From NCBI GenBank assembly GCA_040220855.1, contig JAVJVZ010000021.1, positions 99,002 through 163,001 on the forward strand: a stretch of 64,000 bases of DNA. The letters run 5' to 3'. Source of the DNA: JACKNG01 sp040220855 (GTDB lineage Bacteria > Pseudomonadota > Gammaproteobacteria > Ga0077536). A program made the position numbers and the translations under genes. Every line of letters begins with the position of its first letter. The stretch's first letter is position 1. A model generated the notes under the pieces. That model searched no databases and had not been told where the DNA came from. It saw only the letters and a program-made list of their open reading frames with translations. This document shows, one piece after another, positions 7,842 through 16,650 of this stretch.

Positions 7842-8497
7842 GGCCGCGCACGCGCCCGGGGGGCAGCCTGCCCGTCGTTGTCGCCGCGCCGGCGGCGCAC
7901 TGCCGCACGCACGGTTGCGGCGAGTTCGTCGACCGAGCAGGCACTGAGATCGACGTAATCGGCACCGCCCTCGCCGCGCTCGGCAACCTGGTCGCGCGCA
8001 CGGCGTGCCTCGAAGCGCGCTCGCGCCTGCCGTGCGCGTGCGGCGCGGCCGGGCGCGTCGTCACGCTGACCGGTGGCGGCTTCGAGGATGATGCAGTCGG
8101 TCGGACACACCGGCACACACAAGGCACAGCCCGTGCACCACGCGGCCACGACACCATGCAGGAGACCGGCGGCGCCGACGATGGCATCGACCGGGCATGC
8201 CTGGATGCACTTGGTGCAGCCGATACAGTCGCCCTCCTCCACGCGCGCTACCTGGAGCGGTTCGATGACATGTACCGGTGTCGCCGGTGCCGGGTGTCCG
8301 AGCAGGCGGGCGAGCTCGCGCCGGGTCTGCTCACCACCCGGCGGGCACGAATCGATCGAGGCGCGCTCCTCGGCGAGCGCTTGCGCGTAGGGCAGACAGC
8401 CCGCGTAACCGCAGCGCCGGCACTGTGTCTGCGGCAGACAGGCGTCGATGCGCTCCGCGAGGGTCATGCGATCGAATCCGTCACCGGCTATCGTCAA
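7838..8497 (-). CDS. rnfB: RnfB-like iron-sulfur electron-transport protein lacking the membrane anchor
   Basis: This 219-residue protein has three iron-sulfur regions. An N-terminal 4Fe-4S domain (LPQTQCRRCGYAGCLPYA with a later CPPGG) is followed by two ferredoxin motifs, CIGCTKCIQACP and CTGCALCVPVCP. This is the RnfB arrangement, but the hydrophobic N-terminal anchor of true RnfB is missing and no other rnf gene is in view. It is therefore probably a soluble electron carrier whose partner is unknown. The start may be the first ATG or the internal one at MTLAERID (10 codons later). It lies 21 bases downstream of metG and overlaps nth by 4 bases. The C-terminal 60 residues are Arg/Ala-rich and not conserved. 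Confidence 0.88.
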   Translation of the reverse strand: MTIAGDGFDRMTLAERIDACLPQTQCRRCGYAGCLPYAQALAEERASIDSCPPGGEQTRRELARLLGHPAPATPVHVIEPLQVARVEEGDCIGCTKCIQACPVDAIVGAAGLLHGVVAAWCTGCALCVPVCPTDCIILEAATGQRDDAPGRAARARQARARFEARRARDQVAERGEGGADYVDLSACSVDELAATVRAAVRRRRGDNDGQAAPRARARP

Positions 8498-8518
8498 GGA
8501 CGTGACGCTGCGATCGCG

Positions 8519-10549
8519 CTACTTCGCGCGCATTCCCGGCCGCGCTCCGGTATCGGGCGAGACCAGGAAAATGTCACTGCCGCCCGGTCCGGCACCGAGC
8601 ACCATGCCCTCGGAAGTGCCAAAGCGCATCTTGCGTGGCGCCAGGTTCGCCACCATGACGACCTGCCGTCCGACCAGGTCCGCCGGCCGGTAGGCCTGCT
8701 TGATGCCGGCGAACACGTTGCGCTGCTCGTTGCCGAGATCGAGCGTGAGCTGTACCAGTTTGTCAGCGCCCTCGACGTCGCGGGCATCGACAATCTGCGC
8801 GATGCGAAGGTCGACGCGCGCGAAGTCGTCGATGGTAATCTGCGCGGCGATCGGTTCGATGTCCGCATCGCTCGTTGCCGGCGGCGTGCTCGCCGCGGGT
8901 TGGGTGTCCTTGCTCGCTTCGATCATCTTCTGCACCTTGTCCTTGTCGACCCGCTGCAGCAGCGGGCTGAATTTCCCGACCCGGCCACCGAGCGGCGTCG
9001 CGCTCGCGTCATCCCATTTCAGCACGGCACCGCCGAGGAACGCTTCGGCCTTTTCGATGGTCGCCGGTAGTACCGGCTTCAGATAGACGGCGAGCACGCG
9101 GAACAGGAACACGCCCATGCTGCAGGCCCGATGCAGGGCCTCGTCCTGGGCCGGATCCTTCGCCATCACCCACGGCGCACGGCGATCGATATACTGGTTG
9201 GCGCGGTCGGCGAGCGCCATGATCTCGCGCATCGCGCGGCCGTATTCGCGCCCCTCGTAGCATTCCGCGATGACCTCGGCACGCGCTACGAAGGTCTCGA
9301 GTAGCTCGGGCTCGTCGACGACGTCACTGAGGTGCCCATCGAAGCGCTTGCTGAGGAATCCGGCGCAACGGCTCGCCAGGTTGACGAACTTACCGACCAG
9401 GTCGGCATTCACACGCAGTTCGAAATCCTCCAGGCTCAGATCGATGTCCTCGATCGCGGCACCCAGCTTGGCAGCGAAGTAGTAGCGCAGGTACTCCGGG
9501 TCGAGATGGTCGAGATAGGTCCGCGCGGTGATGAAGGTGCCGCGCGATTTCGACATCTTCTGCCCATCGACAGTGAGAAACCCGTGCACGAAGACGTTCG
9601 TCGGCAGGCGGAACCCTGCGCCCGCGAGCATTGCCGGCCAGAACAGCGTGTGGAAGTACATGATGTCCTTGCCGATGAAGTGCACCATCTCGGCATCGCT
9701 GCCTGCGGCGACGAAGGCCTCGTAGTCGATGCCCTCGCGATCGCACAGGTTGCGGAAGCTGGCGAGATAGCCGATCGGCGCGTCGAGCCACACATAGAAG
9801 TACTTGCCTGTCTCACCCGGGATCTCGAAGCCGAAGTAGGGGGCGTCGCGCGAGATGTCCCAGTCCTGCAGACCGGCCGCGAACCATTCCTCGAGCTTGT
9901 TGACGATGCCCGGCTGCAGGTCGCTGGTGGCGAGCCAGTCCCGCAGCAGTCCCTCGAAGTCAGCAAGGCGGAAGAACAGGTGCTCGGAGTCACGCAGCTC
10001 GGGCGGCGTGCCGGACAACGCCGACACCGGATCGATCAGGTCGGTCGGCGCGTAGGTCGCACCGCACACTTCGCAGCTGTCACCGTACTGGTCGGTGGCC
10101 TTGCAGCGCGGGCAAGTGCCGCGGATGAAGCGATCGGGCAGGAACATGCCCTTGACCGCGTCGTAGGCCTGCCGGATGGTGCGCCGCTCGATATGGCCCC
10201 CGTCGCGCAGACGTTCGTAGATGTGCGCCGAGATGGCGCGATTCTCGGGCGAATGCGTCGAATGGTAGTTATCGAAGGCGACACGGAACCCGGCAAAGTC
10301 CTGCCGGTGTTCGGCTCCGACCCGCTCGATGAGCTGCTCCGGGCTCATGCCTTCCTGCTCGGCGCGCAGCATGATCGGGGTGCCATGGGCGTCGTCGGCG
10401 CAGACGTAATGACACTCGTGGCCGCGCAGCTTCTGGAAGCGCACCCAGATGTCGGTCTGCACGTATTCGACGAGGTGACCGATGTGGATCGGCCCATTGG
10501 CATAGGGCAGAGCGCTGGTGACCAGGATGCGGCGGCGGGTAGCGGGCAT
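8519..10549 (-). CDS. metG: Methionine-tRNA ligase
   Basis: This 676-residue class I synthetase charges tRNA-Met. Visible are the HIGH-type signature in YANGPIHIGHL near the N-terminus, the zinc knuckle CPRCKATDQYGDSCEVC in the connective peptide, the KMSKS loop (GQKMSKSRGTF) and a C-terminal tRNA-binding OB-fold domain from about residue 570 (DFARVDLRIAQIVDARDVEG). The length and the fused C-terminal dimerisation domain match the E. coli type (677 residues). It is divergent from apbC, the usual gammaproteobacterial arrangement, and the rnfB-like gene follows after 21 bases. Confidence is very high. Confidence 0.98.
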   Translation of the reverse strand: MPATRRRILVTSALPYANGPIHIGHLVEYVQTDIWVRFQKLRGHECHYVCADDAHGTPIMLRAEQEGMSPEQLIERVGAEHRQDFAGFRVAFDNYHSTHSPENRAISAHIYERLRDGGHIERRTIRQAYDAVKGMFLPDRFIRGTCPRCKATDQYGDSCEVCGATYAPTDLIDPVSALSGTPPELRDSEHLFFRLADFEGLLRDWLATSDLQPGIVNKLEEWFAAGLQDWDISRDAPYFGFEIPGETGKYFYVWLDAPIGYLASFRNLCDREGIDYEAFVAAGSDAEMVHFIGKDIMYFHTLFWPAMLAGAGFRLPTNVFVHGFLTVDGQKMSKSRGTFITARTYLDHLDPEYLRYYFAAKLGAAIEDIDLSLEDFELRVNADLVGKFVNLASRCAGFLSKRFDGHLSDVVDEPELLETFVARAEVIAECYEGREYGRAMREIMALADRANQYIDRRAPWVMAKDPAQDEALHRACSMGVFLFRVLAVYLKPVLPATIEKAEAFLGGAVLKWDDASATPLGGRVGKFSPLLQRVDKDKVQKMIEASKDTQPAASTPPATSDADIEPIAAQITIDDFARVDLRIAQIVDARDVEGADKLVQLTLDLGNEQRNVFAGIKQAYRPADLVGRQVVMVANLAPRKMRFGTSEGMVLGAGPGGSDIFLVSPDTGARPGMRAK

Positions 10550-10596
10550 GGGAGGACCGGAAAGCCTGAAGGATTTTGGGGTAAGGCGGGGGCCGA

Positions 10597-10602
10597 ATTA
10601 TA
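10597..10602 (-). promoter_or_regulatory. Putative -10 element for metG
   Basis: The minus strand reads TATAAT here, 48 bases before the metG start, a perfect sigma-70 -10 hexamer in an otherwise GC-rich divergent spacer. I found no convincing -35 at the right distance. On the plus strand the same spacer has TTGTCG, 15 bases, TAGAAT (10626-10652) ahead of apbC, which is weaker. Confidence 0.45.
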
Positions 10603-10682
10603 GGGACCACGGCGCCGCTCGGCCATTGTCGGCGCGATCATTGGTGTAGAATCAGGCGCCCCCGAATCACCACCTTGCCGCC

Positions 10683-11765
10683 ATGGACCAGCTCGAACAA
10701 GACATCCGCGACCGTCTCGCCAGCGATGTCGATCCCTACCTCGGCTGCGACCTGGCCAGTGCTGGCGCGCTGGCCGCAATCGACGTCGACGGCCGCCGTG
10801 CCACGGTCAGGATCGAACTCGGCTTTCCCGTCGAGCGCTATCGTGCCGAGCTCACTGCGCGCCTCGAGAAGCTGCTCGCGGACCTCGATGCCGAGATCGC
10901 CCTCGACGTCAGCGCCCGTATCGTCGCCCGCGAGGTGCAGAAGGGCACCAAGCCGCTCCCCGAGGTCCGCAACATCATCGCGATAGCCTCCGGCAAGGGC
11001 GGTGTCGGCAAGTCGACCACCGCGGCAAACCTTGCCATCGCGCTACAGCAGGAAGGGGCCCGCGTCGGCGTGCTCGACGCCGACATCTACGGCCCCAGCC
11101 AGACCCGCATGCTCGCCACCCAGGGTCGCCCCGAGAGCCGTGACGGCAAGTCGATGGAGCCGCGCGTCAGCTACCAGCTGCAGACCATCTCGATCGGCAA
11201 CCTGATCGAGGAGGACACGCCGATGATCTGGCGCGGGCCGATGGTCACCGGTGCGCTGGAGCAGCTGCTCAACGACACCAACTGGCACGATCTCGACTAC
11301 CTCGTGGTCGACCTGCCACCCGGTACCGGCGATATCCAGCTCACACTGTGCCAGCGTATCCCGGTGAGTGGCGCGATCATCGTCACCACGCCGCAGGACA
11401 TCGCGCTGCTCGACGCGCGCAAGGGCCTCAAGATGTTCGAGAAGGTCAACGTGCCGGTGCTCGGCGTGATCGAAAACATGAGCGTGCACATCTGCAGCAA
11501 TTGTGGCCATGCCGAGCACATCTTCGGTGCCGGTGGCGGTGAGTCGATGGCCAAGCAGTACGGTGTCGACCTGCTCGGCTCGCTGCCGCTCGACATCCGC
11601 ATCCGAGAAGGCGTCGACAACGGACGACCCACGGTCGCCATCGAGCCGGACTCGCAGGTCGCGCAGATGTACCGCGAGATCGCGCGCCGGGCGGCGGCGC
11701 GGCTGGCCTTGCGCGCACGGGACTACTCGGCGCGCTTCCCCAAGATCGTCATCCAGAACACCTGA
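10683..11765 (+). CDS. apbC: Iron-sulfur cluster carrier protein ApbC (Mrp/NBP35 family)
   Basis: This 360-residue P-loop ATPase binds and transfers Fe-S clusters. It has an N-terminal MIP18/DUF59-like domain (about 1-90), then the deviant Walker A GKGGVGKS (104-111), the DxD-like LDADIYGPSQ and a CxxC cluster site (Cys271 and Cys274 in HICSNCGHAE). The ATG at 10683 gives the normal family length. It is divergent from metG, a conserved neighbourhood, and is followed 76 bases later by dcd in the same direction. Confidence is very high. Confidence 0.97.
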   Translation: MDQLEQDIRDRLASDVDPYLGCDLASAGALAAIDVDGRRATVRIELGFPVERYRAELTARLEKLLADLDAEIALDVSARIVAREVQKGTKPLPEVRNIIAIASGKGGVGKSTTAANLAIALQQEGARVGVLDADIYGPSQTRMLATQGRPESRDGKSMEPRVSYQLQTISIGNLIEEDTPMIWRGPMVTGALEQLLNDTNWHDLDYLVVDLPPGTGDIQLTLCQRIPVSGAIIVTTPQDIALLDARKGLKMFEKVNVPVLGVIENMSVHICSNCGHAEHIFGAGGGESMAKQYGVDLLGSLPLDIRIREGVDNGRPTVAIEPDSQVAQMYREIARRAAARLALRARDYSARFPKIVIQNT

Positions 11766-11841
11766 GCACGCGACACCGCGGCGAGCCGGGCTGACGTCCC
11801 GTCCGGCAGGCCTGCTGTCGCAACCCGAGAGGAGCCCCGAC

Positions 11842-12408
11842 GTGCCGGTCAAGTCCGATGCCTGGATCAAGCGCATGGCGCTGCACCACGGCCTCATCGA
11901 ACCGTTCGAGCCGGGGCAGGTACGCACCCTGGACGGTCGCGCAGTGATTTCCTACGGCACCTCGAGCTACGGCTACGACATCCGCTGCGCGCCGGAATTC
12001 AAGGTATTCACCAACATCAACTCGACCATCGTCGATCCGAAGGATTTCGATTCCGGCAGCTTCGTCGACGTCAACCAGGACGTCTGCGTCATTCCGCCGA
12101 ACTCGTTCGCGCTGGCCCGCACGGTCGAGTATTTCCGCATTCCACGCGACGTGCTGACGATCTGCCTGGGCAAGTCGACCTACGCGCGCTGCGGCATCAT
12201 CGTCAACGTGACACCGCTGGAGCCCGAGTGGCAGGGCCACGTGACGCTCGAGTTCTCCAACACCACGCCGCTGCCGGCCAAGATCTACGCCAACGAGGGC
12301 GTCGCCCAGGTCATCTTCCTGCAATCGGACGAACCCTGCGAAGTGTCGTACGCCGACCGGCTGGGCAAATACCAGGGGCAGCGCGGCGTCACGCTGCCCA
12401 AGGCCTGA
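11842..12408 (+). CDS. dcd: dCTP deaminase
   Basis: This 188-residue enzyme converts dCTP to dUTP, the entry to dTTP synthesis. The GTG start (VPVKSDAWIKRMALHHGLIEP) is chosen because GAGAGGAG lies 7 bases upstream and it gives exactly the length of Pseudomonas-type Dcd. The active-site region is visible: KSTYARCG and VTPLEPEWQGHVTLEFSN with the catalytic glutamate, and the C-terminal YADRLGKYQGQRGVTLPKA closes the family pattern. It follows apbC, as in many gammaproteobacteria. The window also holds thyA and folA, the later steps of dTMP supply. Confidence is very high. Confidence 0.97.
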   Translation: MPVKSDAWIKRMALHHGLIEPFEPGQVRTLDGRAVISYGTSSYGYDIRCAPEFKVFTNINSTIVDPKDFDSGSFVDVNQDVCVIPPNSFALARTVEYFRIPRDVLTICLGKSTYARCGIIVNVTPLEPEWQGHVTLEFSNTTPLPAKIYANEGVAQVIFLQSDEPCEVSYADRLGKYQGQRGVTLPKA

Positions 12409-12418
12409 GCGCGGGCCG

Positions 12419-13009
12419 TTACGCGGCCGCGCCACCGCGCGCGGCACGCAGCTCCGCGGCCTGCTTGCGCAGCACGTGCTGAATGAGGGCTTCCCGGTCC
12501 TGCTCGCGTATTTCCTCGAACTGCACGGCAATCTGGAAGCGCTCGCCGTCGCCACGCCGGCAGTCGACGACCCGGCCGATCGCCCGCATCGAGTGGTGCG
12601 AAGGCAGCAGCACGAGATCGATTGCGAGCGGCGCGTTGAGGGCGAGCGGCGTGTCGGCGGCAATCGCGATGCCACCGCCACTGAGGCTGACCTCGCTCGG
12701 CTCGTGCTCGCGGTGAGTTCCGGTGACGACCTGGCCGCTCTCGAGCGCGACCACGCGCTCGATCAGGGTCAGCTTGCGGTTGAGCAATTCCAGTGCCTGC
12801 GCCATCGCCTTGCTCTCTTCGCGCACGGCTTCGAAAGCGTCCTCGAGCCTCAGGTCTATTCCAGCCAGTGCCGCATGCAGGTTGCTCGCGCGAATCTCGT
12901 TGGCCTGGATGAAATGACGCTCCTGCTCGAGGTCCTCGTCGGCAACGACGCGATACTTGAGCAGGGCGCGGTCTTCGATGCGGAAATAGCGTCGGCGGTC
13001 GGTGGTCAT
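12419..13009 (-). CDS. PilZ-domain protein (possible c-di-GMP effector)
   Basis: This 196-residue soluble protein begins MTTDRRRYFRIEDR, where RRxxxR-type arginines mark the start of a PilZ c-di-GMP-binding domain. A helical stretch (about 27-95) comes next, then the second half of PilZ with SEVSLSGGGIAIAADTPL. The usual (D/N)xSxxG motif appears here as ExSxxG, so the first residue is Glu; binding may still occur but is not assured. It lies 55 bases downstream of the stator gene pomB in the same direction, suggesting a role in tuning motility as YcgR-type proteins do. The ATG at 13009 gives the natural N-terminus; longer readings enter the spacer and pomB. Confidence 0.82.
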   Translation of the reverse strand: MTTDRRRYFRIEDRALLKYRVVADEDLEQERHFIQANEIRASNLHAALAGIDLRLEDAFEAVREESKAMAQALELLNRKLTLIERVVALESGQVVTGTHREHEPSEVSLSGGGIAIAADTPLALNAPLAIDLVLLPSHHSMRAIGRVVDCRRGDGERFQIAVQFEEIREQDREALIQHVLRKQAAELRAARGGAAA

Positions 13010-13064
13010 GGCAGGATTCCTCGGCGCGGTGGGATCGGCTTGCAGGCAGATGACTGCGGCGACG

Positions 13065-14207
13065 TCATTGGCCGCTGTTGATGCCGCTGCGAATATGCTC
13101 GAGACGGGACTTCGGCTCTCCAGGTTCCGCATCGGGCGGCGGGGCGGCCTCCGCAGCCGGCGGCGCGACGGACGCCGGCGGCGCGCTGTCGGCCGGCGGC
13201 GCGGTCGCTGCAGCGGGCGGCGCCTGCGGCACCCAGTCCGGCACCTCGTTGCCGGGGACCCAGTCCGGCTCGTCCGGCTCGTCCGGCAGCGCCAGGTCAC
13301 CGGGGCCGGCCGCGTCGTCTGCGACATAGGCGGTCATCGCCTCGCGAGGCGCCGACGCCTGCTCGGGTTCCTGGCGGATGATGATCTCGACGCGGCGATT
13401 GAGAGCGCGATTCTGAGGGGTATCGTTGGGCACCAGCGGGTGCGCCTCGCCGTGGCCCTCGACGACCAGGCGCCCGGGGTCGAGCGCGCTGCCCTTGAGC
13501 AGCGCGTGCACCACGGTGACCGCGCGCGCCGAGGAGAGATCCCAGTTGGAACGATAGAGCTGCGTATGGATCGGCACGTCGTCGGTGTGTCCGGCAACGA
13601 CGATGCGTCCGGGGATGTCGACCAGCGACTCGCGGAGCTTTGCGATGACCGCGGCGAAACCCGGATCGAAGCGCGCCGCACCGGACGGAAACGATCCTTT
13701 CTCGCGGATACGGATGACGATGCTGGCACCCTCGGTCTCGATCTGGATCATGCCCTGGTCGACTTCGTCCTGCAGCGCGGCAACCAGGCGCGCCGCTTCC
13801 TGCAGGGCCTGCGCTTCGCTCAGCGTGCCCCCACCATCGCTCTCGCTGGCCTGGGTGCCATCGGGATCATTGACCAGGGCATCGGTAAACTCCAGCGACT
13901 GCTTGTCCTCGTCCGTGGTCTGCTGGCGTACCTCGTTGATGATGGTCGGCTGGGGTTTGCCGGCGCTGAACTCCTGCGCCACGATGCTGGTGCCCTTGGG
14001 CACCTCGATGGCCTTGATTTCCCGCTGCACGCCGAACGCCAGCTTGAGCGAGCCGGCGATGGCCTTGAATTTCATGATGTCGAGTTCGGCGAACGACAGC
14101 AGCAGTACGAAGAAGCACATGAGCAGCGACATCAGGTCGGCGAAGGTCATGATCCAACCTGCGCCGCCCTCCTCGTCCTTCTTGCGCGGTGCCGCGTCCT
14201 CCGCCAT
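13065..14207 (-). CDS. pomB: Flagellar stator protein PomB (MotB family)
   Basis: This 380-residue stator protein couples ion flow to flagellar rotation. The single membrane helix carries FADLMSLLMCFFVLLLSF with Asp24, the ion-binding residue, at the same position as in Vibrio PomB. The following plug and linker (FGVQREI, KGTSIVAQEF) are also PomB-like, and an OmpA-type peptidoglycan-binding domain (about 160-285) has the motifs GHTDDVPI and NRALNRRVEI. A tail of nearly 100 residues after this domain is rich in Pro, Ala, Asp and Glu and contains PDWVP twice; I know of no such tail in standard family members. Resemblance to PomB suggests sodium coupling, which is inference. It follows pomA by 15 bases. 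Confidence 0.94.
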   Translation of the reverse strand: MAEDAAPRKKDEEGGAGWIMTFADLMSLLMCFFVLLLSFAELDIMKFKAIAGSLKLAFGVQREIKAIEVPKGTSIVAQEFSAGKPQPTIINEVRQQTTDEDKQSLEFTDALVNDPDGTQASESDGGGTLSEAQALQEAARLVAALQDEVDQGMIQIETEGASIVIRIREKGSFPSGAARFDPGFAAVIAKLRESLVDIPGRIVVAGHTDDVPIHTQLYRSNWDLSSARAVTVVHALLKGSALDPGRLVVEGHGEAHPLVPNDTPQNRALNRRVEIIIRQEPEQASAPREAMTAYVADDAAGPGDLALPDEPDEPDWVPGNEVPDWVPQAPPAAATAPPADSAPPASVAPPAAEAAPPPDAEPGEPKSRLEHIRSGINSGQ

Positions 14208-14222
14208 GGTTCGAGCGCCCCG

Positions 14223-14984
14223 TCAGCCTTCGCCCGCGGCCTGGCGCTTGGAGCTCGGCAGGTAGGTCTTGAGGATTTCCTCGATGACGCGTGGATTGCG
14301 TCCTTCCTGGATACCCTGCAGGCTGTCGATGATCATCGCCTTGACCATGCGCTCCTCGTTGGCGCGCAGGCCCAGCTTGTCTGCAATCGGAATCGCGAAG
14401 ACGTTGGCGATGACCGCGCCGTAGAGCGTGGTGAGGAGTGCAACCGCCATGGCCGGACCAATCGCGGCCGGGTCGCTCATGTTGGAAAGCATTTGCACGA
14501 GGCCGATGAGGGTGCCGATCATGCCCATGGCGGGCGCGGCATCGCCAATCGACTTGAAGATGCTGCGACCGAGGTCGTGGCGGTCTACTGCCGCATTGAG
14601 ATCGTTCAGCAACGTCTGGCGCACCACCTCGGGCTCGTGGCCGTCGACCATCATCTGGATGCCCTTGGCGAGGAAGGCATTGCTGGTTTCCTTGCCTTCG
14701 AGGGCCAGCAGCCCGCCCTTGCGCGCTTCGTTGGCCATCTCCACCGTCTGCGCGATGAGATCCTCGGGCTTGTCGAGTTTGAAGATGAATGCCCGCATGG
14801 CGACCTTGAACGCACCGAAGAACTGCCCGAGGGAGAACTTCATCATCACCGCGCCGACGGTTCCGCCGACGACGATCAACAATGAAGGCACATCGACGAA
14901 CAGGCCGAAGTCGCCACCCGTCACGATGGCCGTGACCAGGATGCCGATGGCGCCCAGCAGGCCGAGCAGGGTAGCCAGATCCAC
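14223..14984 (-). CDS. pomA: Flagellar stator protein PomA (MotA family)
   Basis: This 253-residue membrane protein has four hydrophobic segments. It starts MDLATLLGLLG like Vibrio PomA and shares the runs VDVPSLLIVVGGT, MKFSLGQFFGA, DAAPAMGMIGTLIGLVQML and GPAMAVALLTTLYGAV. The cytoplasmic loop between helices 2 and 3 holds charged residues of the kind that contact the rotor (LDKPEDLI, MANEARKGG). It forms a 5:2 complex with PomB. The ATG at 14984 is followed by the standard length. No flagellar structural gene is in the window, so the pair is an isolated stator locus. Confidence 0.95.
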   Translation of the reverse strand: MDLATLLGLLGAIGILVTAIVTGGDFGLFVDVPSLLIVVGGTVGAVMMKFSLGQFFGAFKVAMRAFIFKLDKPEDLIAQTVEMANEARKGGLLALEGKETSNAFLAKGIQMMVDGHEPEVVRQTLLNDLNAAVDRHDLGRSIFKSIGDAAPAMGMIGTLIGLVQMLSNMSDPAAIGPAMAVALLTTLYGAVIANVFAIPIADKLGLRANEERMVKAMIIDSLQGIQEGRNPRVIEEILKTYLPSSKRQAAGEG

Positions 14985-15170
14985 GGTGTCTCCTTTGCTG
15001 TCGATGCGGTCGTGCAGGGTGCGCCGCGCAAGGTGCCCGGCAGCCCGCGGACGGTGCCGGGAAAGGGCCCCGTTCGCTCTTTGCCAGTAGCGGTCGGGCG
15101 GGGTCGAACTTTAGCGTTGCGCTGCAGCGTGGCGGGCCCGCCGACGACATTCGGTGAGGCGTCTCGCTGG

Positions 15171-15176
15171 TATACT
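15171..15176 (+). promoter_or_regulatory. Putative extended -10 promoter for cysG
   Basis: TATACT is preceded by TGG, an extended -10 configuration, 50 bases before the cysG ATG. The -35 region (around ATTCGG, 16 bases upstream) is weak, as expected for extended -10 promoters. The 241-base spacer 14985-15225 also has to hold the divergent pomA promoter, for which I see no clear site. Confidence 0.45.
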
Positions 15177-15225
15177 CCAAGGGCCGTCGGCCCGCCCGCC
15201 AGAAATCAAATAACTGACTGATAAT

Positions 15226-16647
15226 ATGGATTATTTTCCGGTTTTTCTCGCACTTGCCGAACGCCCCTGCCTGGTCGTGGGCGGCGGCGCCGTCGCCGCG
15301 CGCAAGATAGCCCTGCTGTTGCGCGCGCGGGCGGCGGTGACCGTGGTGGCGCGCCGCGCCGGCGACGAGGTCAGGGCGCTGCACGCGGGCGGCCGGCTCG
15401 TCCTCGAGGAGCGGGACTTCCGCTCCGACGACGTCACCGGCCACGTCTTCATCGTCGCCGCGACCGACGCTGCTGCGACCAATGCCGCCGTTGCCGCCGC
15501 CGCCCACGCACACGGCATCCTCGTCAACGTGGTCGACCAGCCGGCCGACAGCAGCGCCATCATGCCCTCGATCGTCGATCGCTCGCCGGTCGTGGTCGCC
15601 ATTGGTACGGGTGGCCGTGCGCCGGTGCTGGCGCGCCTGCTACGGGCGCGCCTGGAGACGCTGATCCCGCCGGCCTACGGCGAGCTCGCGAGCCTGCTCG
15701 GCGGTCTGCGCGCGCGCGTGCGCGCCGCGTTACCGGATGCGAGCGCGCGGCGCCGCTTCTGGGAGAGCGTGCTCGACGGTCCCGCCGCGGAACTCTTCTT
15801 CGCCGGCCGCCGCGCGCAGGCGGAAGCAGCAGTCGAAGCGCTGCTCGCCGAACGCGCCCGCGCCGCCGCCCCGCGCGGCGAGGTCTACCTCATCGGCACC
15901 GGCCCCGGCGATCCCGATCTGCTCACCTTCCGTGCCCTGCGCCTGATGCAGCTCGCCGATGTCGTCGTCCATGATCGCCTCGTCGGCGACGATATTCTCG
16001 AACTCTGCCGGCGCGATGCCGATCGCATCTACGTCGGCAAGGCGCGTTCGCGGCACGCCGTCGCGCAAGAGGACATCAACGCCCGCCTCGCGCGCGAGGC
16101 GTTGGCCGGGCGACGCGTGGCACGCCTCAAGGGCGGCGATCCGTTCACCTTCGGGCGCGGCGGCGAGGAGATCGAGCACCTGGCGGCAGCCGGCATCGAC
16201 TTCCAGGTCGTTCCCGGCATCACGGCCGCGCTCGGCTGCGCGGCCTATGCCGGCATCCCGCTGACGCACCGCGATCATGCCCACGCCTGCCTGTTCGTGA
16301 CCGCCCACCACAAGGCCGGCAGCGACGAACTCGCCCTCGACTGGCCCGCGCTGGTGCGCCCGGCGCAGACCCTGGTGATCTACATGGGCGTGGCGACGTT
16401 GACAGCGCTGGTGGACGGACTGCGCACCGCTGGAATGCCACCCGCCATGCCGATTGCCATCGTCGAGCGCGGCACCACGCGCGCACAACGCGTCATCGTC
16501 GGGACACTCGACTCCATCGTTGCGCGCGCAGGCGACGCTACCAGCCCCGCCATCATCATCGTCGGGGAAGTCGTGCGCCTGCACGACAAGCTCGACTGGT
16601 TCGAGGCGGACGCGAGCGGGCGCACACCGTCCGGCGATCAGCGCTGA
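15226..16647 (+). CDS. cysG: Siroheme synthase (dehydrogenase/ferrochelatase plus uroporphyrinogen methyltransferase)
   Basis: This 473-residue bifunctional enzyme makes siroheme for sulfite and nitrite reduction. The N-terminal half (1-210) is the precorrin-2 dehydrogenase/ferrochelatase with the nucleotide-binding loop VVGGGAVAARKIALLL. The C-terminal half (about 220-460) is SAM-dependent uroporphyrinogen-III C-methyltransferase, with GTGPGDPDLLTFRAL, VHDRLV, RLKGGDPFTFGRGGEE and VVPGITAALG. The domain order and length match E. coli CysG (457 residues). The ATG follows an AT-rich leader. Only three bases separate its stop from the convergent msrB stop. Confidence is very high. Confidence 0.97.
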   Translation: MDYFPVFLALAERPCLVVGGGAVAARKIALLLRARAAVTVVARRAGDEVRALHAGGRLVLEERDFRSDDVTGHVFIVAATDAAATNAAVAAAAHAHGILVNVVDQPADSSAIMPSIVDRSPVVVAIGTGGRAPVLARLLRARLETLIPPAYGELASLLGGLRARVRAALPDASARRRFWESVLDGPAAELFFAGRRAQAEAAVEALLAERARAAAPRGEVYLIGTGPGDPDLLTFRALRLMQLADVVVHDRLVGDDILELCRRDADRIYVGKARSRHAVAQEDINARLAREALAGRRVARLKGGDPFTFGRGGEEIEHLAAAGIDFQVVPGITAALGCAAYAGIPLTHRDHAHACLFVTAHHKAGSDELALDWPALVRPAQTLVIYMGVATLTALVDGLRTAGMPPAMPIAIVERGTTRAQRVIVGTLDSIVARAGDATSPAIIIVGEVVRLHDKLDWFEADASGRTPSGDQR

Positions 16648-16650
16648 GAC

